From NCBI GenBank assembly GCA_963821235.1, contig CAWGCS010000001.1:2232001-2296000 (forward strand): a stretch of DNA of 64,000 bases, written 5' to 3'. Shown piece after piece: positions 58,589 to 64,000 of the stretch. The position numbers and the translations under genes were made by a program. The notes under the pieces are model-generated. The model was not told the origin of the DNA, made no database searches, and was given only the letters and a program-made list of their open reading frames with translations. The stretch's first letter is position 1. Each line of letters begins with the position of its first letter. The stretch is from CTSoil-043 sp963821235. GTDB lineage: Bacteria > Chloroflexota > Limnocylindria > Limnocylindrales > CSP1-4.

Positions 58589-58722
58589 CCGTAGGCCCCG
58601 CCGGGCGCCACCGCCCGTCGGCGGCCGAAACCGTACCACGAAGGGCCCTCCAGTCGCAAGGAACGCGGCCCTGCCCGGCGCCTCCTGCCGACGCCGCCAC
58701 GACGAGGGCGGCGGTGCTGCCG

Positions 58723-59700
58723 TCAGCTGCTCTGGTCCAGGTCGGGCACGCCGGCGGGGTCGATCGGCGCCTCGCCGCTCAGCGCCCGCAGCCGGTTGAT
58801 GCGGTCGAGGATCGGCGGGTGCGTCGAGAAGAGGCCCTTGGATCGCTCCTCGAAGCTCCGGTACGGGTTCCGGAAGTAGAGGTGCTGGGTGGCCCTGTTC
58901 GCCACCTCGAGCACCTCCTTGTCGTCGGCGATCACCGCCAGGGCCCGCTGCAGGCCGGACGGGTTGCGGGTCAGGTCGACCGAGCTGGCGTCGGCCAGGT
59001 ACTCGCGCTGGCGGCTGACGGCAAGCTGGACCAGCCGGCTGAAGATGGGCGCCACGATGGCGAGCAGGATGGCGATGACGAAGATGATCGCCTGCGCGCC
59101 ACCGCCGCCACGGTCGCTCGACGAGGAGCGACGACCGAACCCGCCCCAGAACGTCATCCGCAGGAAGACGTCGGCCACCAGGGCGATCGTGCCGACCAGG
59201 ACGCCGACGAGCATCGCGTAGCGGATGTCGTAGTTGCGGACGTGGGACAGCTCGTGGCCGATGACGCCCTGCAGCTCCTCCCGGTCGAGCCTCGCCAGGA
59301 GCCCGGTCGTCACGGCGATGGAGGCGTGCTGCGGGTCGCGGCCGGTGGCGAAGGCGTTGAGGGCCGTGTCGTCGATCAGGTAGACGCGCGGCATGGGCAG
59401 GCCCCCCGCCAGCGTCAGCTCGCGGACGACGTTGACGAGCTGGGGCGTCTCCGCCTCGGTCGTCTCGCGCGCCTTCGACGCCGCCAGCACCACCTGGTCG
59501 CCGGTGAAGTAGCCGACCAGCGACGAGATGATGGCGACCACGCCGAAGATGCCGAGCCATCCCAGCCCGCCGGCGGCCACGCCGCTGGTGCCGTACCCGA
59601 TCGCGAAGCCGAGCAGGGCCAGGACGGCGGTGAGGGCGAGGACAAGGATGAAGGAGTTGCGCCGGTTCGCGGCGATCTGGCTGTAGAACGAGGCGGCCAT
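58723..59700 (-). CDS. htpX: Membrane zinc metalloprotease HtpX
   Basis: 325 residues, M48 family. Degrades misfolded membrane proteins. Two N-terminal helices, zinc motif GHELSHVRN, a middle pair of helices, the downstream zinc ligand in REYLADASSV, and a C-terminal STHPPILDRINRL motif. lemA lies 37 nt upstream, a common LemA-HtpX pairing. A Ser/Gly-rich loop (RRSSSSDRGGGG) sits between helices. Confidence 0.95.
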   Translation of the reverse strand: MAASFYSQIAANRRNSFILVLALTAVLALLGFAIGYGTSGVAAGGLGWLGIFGVVAIISSLVGYFTGDQVVLAASKARETTEAETPQLVNVVRELTLAGGLPMPRVYLIDDTALNAFATGRDPQHASIAVTTGLLARLDREELQGVIGHELSHVRNYDIRYAMLVGVLVGTIALVADVFLRMTFWGGFGRRSSSSDRGGGGAQAIIFVIAILLAIVAPIFSRLVQLAVSRQREYLADASSVDLTRNPSGLQRALAVIADDKEVLEVANRATQHLYFRNPYRSFEERSKGLFSTHPPILDRINRLRALSGEAPIDPAGVPDLDQSS

Positions 59701-59737
59701 CAGGGCCTCCGCGGCCGGCGGGCCGGCCGCGCGGGCG

Positions 59738-60304
59738 TCAGCGCAGGGCGACGACCGGGACCTGGTCGGCCTCCGGCTCGGCCTCGAAGAACTCGCGCCG
59801 GATGAACCCGAGCGGACCCGCGATCAGGACGGAGGGGATCGTCTGGATCGTCGTGTTGTACTCGTTGACGGTCGCGTTGTAGTGCTGGCGGGCGAAGCTG
59901 ATCTGGTTCTCGGTGGTCGTCAGCTGCTCCTGGAGGGCGAGGACGTTCTCGTTCGCCTTGAGCTGCGGATAGTTCTCGACGACCGCGAAGAGCGAGCGCA
60001 GCGCGCCGCTGAGCTGGTTCTCGGCCTGGACCTGGGCCTGCGTGACGGTCCCCGTCGCACCGGCGGCGACGGCGTTGGCGCGCGCCTCCGTCACCCGGGT
60101 GAGGACGTCCTGCTCGAAGCCCATGTAGTCCTTGACCGCGGCCACGAGGTTCGGGATCAGGTCGTGGCGCCGCTTCAGCTGGACCTCGATCTGCCCCACC
60201 GCCTCGTCGACGCGGTTCCGCCTCGAGACGAGCCCGTTGTAGATGAGCACGCCCGCGAGGACGATGACGACGACGATGACGAGGAGGATGACGACGATCT
60301 CCAT
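59738..60304 (-). CDS. lemA: LemA family membrane protein
   Basis: 188 residues from the ATG at 60304, which has GGGAG 5 nt upstream; a GTG two codons earlier overlaps that Shine-Dalgarno. One N-terminal membrane helix (IVVILLVIVVVIVLAGVLIY), then the LemA coiled-coil domain (RRNRVDEAVGQIEVQLKRRHDLIPNLV; ENYPQLKANENVLALQ; FARQHYNATVNEYNTTIQTIP, seen in parts). Function unknown; coupled to htpX. Confidence 0.92.
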   Translation of the reverse strand: MEIVVILLVIVVVIVLAGVLIYNGLVSRRNRVDEAVGQIEVQLKRRHDLIPNLVAAVKDYMGFEQDVLTRVTEARANAVAAGATGTVTQAQVQAENQLSGALRSLFAVVENYPQLKANENVLALQEQLTTTENQISFARQHYNATVNEYNTTIQTIPSVLIAGPLGFIRREFFEAEPEADQVPVVALR

Positions 60305-60352
60305 GGTCACTCCCGGTGTCGCACCGGCGGCGCGAGCGGCCGCCCCGTGCGA

Positions 60353-60358
60353 AGTGTA
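60353..60358 (-). promoter_or_regulatory. TACACT -10 for lemA-htpX
   Basis: Minus strand GCGCTACACT, about 48 nt before the lemA ATG, in the 92-nt gap after tRNA-Val. No -35 consensus. Confidence 0.4.
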
Positions 60359-60396
60359 GCGCCCGCGCGCGGGCCACTCGCGCGTATCGGGGGTCG

Positions 60397-60470
<74 letters not shown>

Positions 60471-60547
60471 ACGGGTCCGGGCCGCAGGCCCGGATACGGC
60501 GAGGGCGGCTCCCGGCGGAGCCGCCCCATGAAAGCGCGAGAAGGTGG

Positions 60548-60629
60548 TGCCCAGGCCGGGACTTGAACCCGGATGAGTTGCCTCATACGCCCCTCAAACG
60601 TACGCGTATACCAATTCCGCCACCTGGGC
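60548..60629 (-). tRNA. tRNA-Leu(GAG)
   Basis: 82 nt. Acceptor GCCCAGG/CCTGGGC, A73, long variable arm. Anticodon stem TACGT/GCGTA (one T-G pair) around TTGAGGG, anticodon GAG. Confidence 0.93.
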
Positions 60630-60663
60630 AGGTGCTGCGTGGTGCCCGCTTCCGCTGCGGTGG

Positions 60664-60747
60664 TACCGAGGACGGGATTTGAACCCATACGCCCTTGCGG
60701 GCACTAGCTCCTGAGGCTAGCGCGTCTACCAATTCCGCCACCTCGGC
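60664..60747 (-). tRNA. tRNA-Leu(CAG)
   Basis: 84 nt. Acceptor GCCGAGG/CCTCGGT (G-U first pair), A73, variable arm GCCC-GCAA-GGGC shared with tRNA-Leu(TAA). Anticodon loop CTCAGGA, anticodon CAG. Confidence 0.93.
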
Positions 60748-60773
60748 AGGGACCATCGAACCGGGCGGCGAGG

Positions 60774-62459
60774 TCACCGTCCGGCGACCCATCGTACCAC
60801 GTCCCAGAACCGGTCGCCCGGGTCCGCGATGGGCCGCGCGACCGGCCCGTCGAGCTCGGCACCGGCCACCAGCACGCTGTCGCGGAAGAAGAGGGTGGCC
60901 ATCGGCTGCTGGTCGCCCAGCAAAGCCTGGAGGGCCTTGTAGGCCGCCTTGCGCTTCGTCACCGTGCCCGGCGCCCTCGCCGCCACGAGGGCCGCATCGA
61001 GGGCCGGATCCTGGAATCCAGCCACGTTGGCGCCCCCTCCCCGCACCTGGGTGGAGCCAAGGATGGGATAGGGGTCGGGATCGAGGCCCATGTTGACGTC
61101 GACGACGGCGGCATCGAACGTCCCGGCCCGCAGCCGCTCCACGAACTCGCCGGGCGGCAAGGCTTCGACCGTGGTGGTAAGCCCGAACGAGGTCCACGCC
61201 TTGGCCACCCGCGTGGCCGCCGCGAAGGCGACGGGGTTGGCCGCGCTCTCCGGGGCGAGCAGCGTCAGCTGGAGAGCGTTCTTCCCGCCCGGGGCCACCC
61301 ACTTGCCGTCGAGGCGGCGCCAGCCGACGGCCTTCATGGCGTCCGCGGCGGCGGCCCGGTCGTAGGCGATCGCGGGGGCCGCCTTCGCGTCGTACGCCCA
61401 GGACGAGGGCGGGATCGGCGTATCGGCGCGGACCCCCGCGCCGCCCAGCAGGTCGCGGATCAAGGCCTCCCGGTCGAGGGCGCCCAGCAGGGCGCGCCGG
61501 GACCGCTTGTCGGCGAACGGCCCGCGGGCTGTCCGCAGGTTGAAGGCGACCGCGGTGAGCGTCACCCCCGGGTAGCGGATCGCCCGGGCCCCAGCCGTCG
61601 CGTCCGCCAGGGCCACGGCGTCGGTGAGCGGAAGATCCGCGGCCGAGCCGACCTCGCCCGCCGTGAAGGCGGCGGCGAGCTCCTCGGCCGTGTCGTAGAA
61701 GCGCAGCTCGAGTCGCGGCAGCCGCGGCGTGCGGGGATCGGGCACCCCCGCCCGCGGGAGGGCGAGCGGGCCCAGCCCGCCGGTCACCTCGGGCAGGACC
61801 GGCTCGAGGACCGCCGCGCTGTCGGTCAGCTCGACGAGGGCGAACGGGCCGTTGCCGATCGGCGCCCGGGCGAAGGCGTCGTCGGCGAGCGACGCGACGG
61901 GGATCCCCTGGAGGAGGTGGGCGGGCAGGAGCGGCAGCGTCGCCGCCTGGAGGAAGCCGCCCACCGGGTCGCCGAGGACGAAGCGGACCGTGTGCGCGTC
62001 GAGCGCGGCGACGTCCACCTGGGCCCAGGTTCCGGCGAGCGCGCCGGTGTACTCCGGGTCCTGGAGGACGTGGATCGTGTAGACGACGTCGGCGCTCGTC
62101 ACCGGGACGCCGTCGTGCCACGAGGCGTCGTCGCGGAGATGGAACGTCCAGGTGGCCCCTTTGTCGGCGACCGTCCACCGATCGGCCAGGTCGGGCAGCA
62201 CCGAGGTGCCAGACCCCAGGCGGACGAGCCCGCGGAAGAGGAGGGCGACGAGGTCGCGATCGACCTGGGTGCGGGCGGTCAGCGGGGTGATCGAGGACGG
62301 ATGGCCCAGCACACCCTCGACGTGGCCGATCACGGGCGTCGCCGTGGGCCTCGGCGTCGGACTCGGGGCGGGAGCCAGGGACGGGGCGACGACGGTCCCG
62401 GCAAGGAGGGCCAGGACGACGAGGAGGGCGAAGGCGACGCCCCCGTCACGCCGGCTCAC
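60774..62459 (-). CDS. Family 5 extracellular solute-binding protein (oligopeptide ABC-type)
   Basis: 561 residues. N-terminal secretion signal or anchor (VAFALLVVLALLAGTVVAPSL) followed by a Pro-rich spacer; no lipobox Cys. The SBP_bac_5 pattern is present: DLVALLFRGLVRLGSGTSVLPDLADRW, TFHLRDDASWHDGVPVTSADVVYT and FNLRTARGPFADKRSRRALLGALDRE. DppA/OppA-like binding of peptides or similar solutes is likely, but no permease or ATPase genes are adjacent. GTG start at 62459, 31 nt after secG. Confidence 0.9.
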   Translation of the reverse strand: MSRRDGGVAFALLVVLALLAGTVVAPSLAPAPSPTPRPTATPVIGHVEGVLGHPSSITPLTARTQVDRDLVALLFRGLVRLGSGTSVLPDLADRWTVADKGATWTFHLRDDASWHDGVPVTSADVVYTIHVLQDPEYTGALAGTWAQVDVAALDAHTVRFVLGDPVGGFLQAATLPLLPAHLLQGIPVASLADDAFARAPIGNGPFALVELTDSAAVLEPVLPEVTGGLGPLALPRAGVPDPRTPRLPRLELRFYDTAEELAAAFTAGEVGSAADLPLTDAVALADATAGARAIRYPGVTLTAVAFNLRTARGPFADKRSRRALLGALDREALIRDLLGGAGVRADTPIPPSSWAYDAKAAPAIAYDRAAAADAMKAVGWRRLDGKWVAPGGKNALQLTLLAPESAANPVAFAAATRVAKAWTSFGLTTTVEALPPGEFVERLRAGTFDAAVVDVNMGLDPDPYPILGSTQVRGGGANVAGFQDPALDAALVAARAPGTVTKRKAAYKALQALLGDQQPMATLFFRDSVLVAGAELDGPVARPIADPGDRFWDVVRWVAGR

Positions 62460-62490
62460 GAGGCGGGGTGCGGCGTCGCCGGGGACGGGC

Positions 62491-62721
62491 TCAGAGCCCG
62501 GACGGCGCGAAGACGTAGCTCGCCAGCGAGAAGATGGAGAAGAGGACCGCGAGAACGATGGTGAACTGCCAGAGGCGCCGCTCGATCCCCCGGCGGCTGC
62601 GGTAGACCGCCGAGTCGCCGCCGAAGGCGCCGGACAGGCCGGTGCCGCGCGCCTGCAGCAGGATCGCGACCATCAGGCCGATGCTGACGATGATCTGGCC
62701 GATGGCCAGGAACGGGTTCAC
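62491..62721 (-). CDS. secG: Preprotein translocase subunit SecG
   Basis: 76 residues, two helices: AIGQIIVSIGLMVAILLQ and RLWQFTIVLAVLFSIFSLAS with the SecG loop GTGLSGAFGGDSAVYRSRRG between. GTG at 62721 with GGAGG about 11 nt upstream. Follows gpmA by 78 nt; glycolytic genes next to secG are a widespread pairing. Confidence 0.95.
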   Translation of the reverse strand: MNPFLAIGQIIVSIGLMVAILLQARGTGLSGAFGGDSAVYRSRRGIERRLWQFTIVLAVLFSIFSLASYVFAPSGL

Positions 62722-62755
62722 TCTGGGAGAGTCCTCCAGCGGATGGCCGCGCGGG

Positions 62756-62764
62756 ATCGTAGCA
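62756..62764 (-). promoter_or_regulatory. Extended -10 for secG
   Basis: Minus strand TGCTACGAT: TG, one base, TACGAT, about 34 nt before the secG GTG in the gpmA-secG gap. Confidence 0.4.
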
Positions 62765-62799
62765 CACGGAGCCGGATCGACCTCGCCCGGGCCCCACGC

Positions 62800-63552
62800 T
62801 CACTGCGGTTGGGCGGTCCCCTGGGCGGCGACGGCGGCCGCCGCGGCGGCGACCTTCGCGGGATCACCGAGGTAGCGGCTCGATCGCGGCCGCAGGTCGT
62901 CGTCGAGGTCGTAGGCGAGCGGCGCGCCGGTCGGGATGTTGAGGCCGACGATCTCGGCGTCGGAGATCCCGTCGAGGTACTTCACCAGGGCGCGCAGGCT
63001 GTTCCCGTGGGCCGCCACGAGGACCCGCTCGCCGCGGCGCAGGGCCGGGGCGATGTCGGACTCCCAGAACGGCAGGAACCGGGCAACGGTGTCCCTGAGC
63101 GACTCGCAGCGCGGGAGGTCCGCGGCGGCGACGCCGGCATAGCGTGGATCGCGGCCGGGGTGGCGCTCATCGTCCTCCGCCAGGGCGGGCGGCGGGACGT
63201 CATAGCTGCGGCGCCAGACCTTGACCTGCTCGTCGCCGAACTTCGCCGCGGTCTCGGCCTTGTTCAGGCCCTGCAGGGCCCCGTAGTGGCGCTCGTTGAG
63301 CCGCCACGAGTTGACCACGGGGAGCCACATTTGGTCCTCCTCGTCGAGGGCGATCCAGAGCGTCCGGATGGCCCGCTTGAGGACGGAGGTGTAGGCGACG
63401 TCGAAGCGGAAGCCCTCGGCCCGCAGGAGGCGGCCGGCCTCGTGGGCCTCGGCCGTGCCGGTCTCGGAGAGATCGACGTCGGTCCAGCCGGTGAAGCGGT
63501 TCTCCCGGTTCCAGGTGCTCTCGCCGTGGCGGAGGAGGACGAGGGTCGGCAT
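62800..63552 (-). CDS. gpmA: 2,3-bisphosphoglycerate-dependent phosphoglycerate mutase
   Basis: 250 residues. Interconverts 3- and 2-phosphoglycerate. The phosphohistidine motif LRHGESTWN is at the N-terminus, followed by FTGWTDVDLSETG, SVLKRAIRTLW, LNERHYGALQGLNKAE and the second catalytic His in VAAHGNSLRALVKYL. An Ala-rich tail ends it. Follows tpiA by 56 nt. Confidence 0.97.
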   Translation of the reverse strand: MPTLVLLRHGESTWNRENRFTGWTDVDLSETGTAEAHEAGRLLRAEGFRFDVAYTSVLKRAIRTLWIALDEEDQMWLPVVNSWRLNERHYGALQGLNKAETAAKFGDEQVKVWRRSYDVPPPALAEDDERHPGRDPRYAGVAAADLPRCESLRDTVARFLPFWESDIAPALRRGERVLVAAHGNSLRALVKYLDGISDAEIVGLNIPTGAPLAYDLDDDLRPRSSRYLGDPAKVAAAAAAVAAQGTAQPQ

Positions 63553-63608
63553 GCGGTCGGCTCCTGCGGAGGCGCCGGGGGCTCCGGCGAGGGCGGGACG
63601 GGAAGCGC

Positions 63609-64000
63609 TCAGGCGGCGGCGCGGCGGGCAGCGGCGGTGATGGCAGCCCGGCCGACCATGCCCGCCATCTCGTCGGGCTTCAGCGAGGCGCCCCCGACGA
63701 GGGCGCCGTCGATGGCCGGCTCGGCCAGGAACTCGGCGATGTTCGTGCTCGTGCAGCTGCCACCGTAGAGGACCGGGACCTCGTCCGCGGCCGCGCCCCA
63801 GCCGGCCCCGCGGAGGGCGCCCCGGATCGCGTCGGCCATGGCCGACGCGTCGGCGCCGGAGGCGTTGCGGCCCGTGCCGATCGCCCAGACGGGCTCGTAG
63901 GCGATGACGAGGCCAGCCGCCTCGAGCGCGGCCGGCTCGTGGCCTGCCAGCGCACCGGCGAGCTGGCCCTCGACCACCGCCACCGCGGTCCCGGCCTCGC
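63609..64000 (-). CDS. tpiA: Triosephosphate isomerase, C-terminal part (cut by window end)
   Basis: About 130 C-terminal residues; the start and the catalytic Lys/His region lie beyond 64000. Present are the catalytic Glu loop AYEPVWAIGTGRNAS, the phosphate-binding LYGGSCTSTNI and DGALVGGASLKPDEM. Interconverts DHAP and GAP in glycolysis. Forms a tpiA-gpmA-secG run. Confidence 0.93.
   Translation of the reverse strand, partial: EAGTAVAVVEGQLAGALAGHEPAALEAAGLVIAYEPVWAIGTGRNASGADASAMADAIRGALRGAGWGAAADEVPVLYGGSCTSTNIAEFLAEPAIDGALVGGASLKPDEMAGMVGRAAITAAARRAAA

Overview
The window is about 64 kb of very GC-rich (roughly 70% or more), gene-dense chromosomal DNA. It is mostly core housekeeping genes read from the minus strand, with short gaps and many ATGA, GTGA or TGATG stop/start overlaps. 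Gene content and order fit a member of the Chloroflexota, possibly close to the Limnocylindria: short EF-Ts, a DUF3352 protein, a class I isoleucyl-type synthetase with altered signature motifs, paired LemA/HtpX and a Tad/Flp cluster. That placement is inference from recognised families; no rRNA is present to test it.

Region 1 (37-23,968, all minus) holds three classic blocks. They are rpsB-tsf-pyrH-frr-uppS-cdsA-dxr-rseP (translation, undecaprenyl and isoprenoid synthesis, regulated proteolysis); rpsP-khpA-rimM-trmD followed by rplS, rnhB and yraN, preceded by a DUF3352 membrane protein; and coaD, an oligomerisation-type protein, yceD-rpmF-plsX-asp23-nusB-acpP-rnc-smc-ftsY, with ffh lying beyond ftsY. 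Region 2 (23,980-28,908) is rsmD-recG-fakA-asp23, divergent from rpmB at 29,062. Region 3 (29,381-42,220, minus) is ileS-lspA-(rluD-gmk fusion)-priA, a small hypothetical, def-fmt-rlmN-rpe-dtd. fakA carries two and dtd one single-base frameshift, all in short G/C runs between 27.7 and 29.8 kb.

Region 4 (42,339-48,810) has an LCP-family cell-wall ligase (+), ilvE, a Ca2+/cation antiporter, a DUF1634/TauE pair, and rpsF-ssb-rpsR. Region 5 (49,039-54,710, mainly +) is a partial Tad/Flp pilus locus: a CpaE-like ATPase, two TadE proteins, TadG and CpaB. A divergent DUF4280 (PAAR-like) gene lies inside it.

Region 6 (54,840-58,084) looks like a small mobile or foreign island. An identical 18-bp direct repeat brackets it, and one copy contains the 3' end of a tRNA-Leu. 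It carries the C-terminal remnant of a methyltransferase/restriction enzyme, a SHOCT protein, a cation-diffusion-facilitator exporter and a small unknown gene preceded by four copies of TGTAACA. No integrase was found. Region 7 (58,074-64,000, minus) has eight tRNAs (three Leu, plus Cys, Gln, Gly, Phe, Val), htpX-lemA, an extracytoplasmic family 5 solute-binding protein, secG-gpmA, and a tpiA cut by the window edge.

Putative promoters repeatedly use an extended -10 of the form TGnTAnACT. Several genes (yraN, rnhB, def, the LCP gene) have a -10-like hexamer 6-8 nt before the start codon, which suggests leaderless transcripts. No CRISPR array, rRNA operon or insertion sequence was seen.
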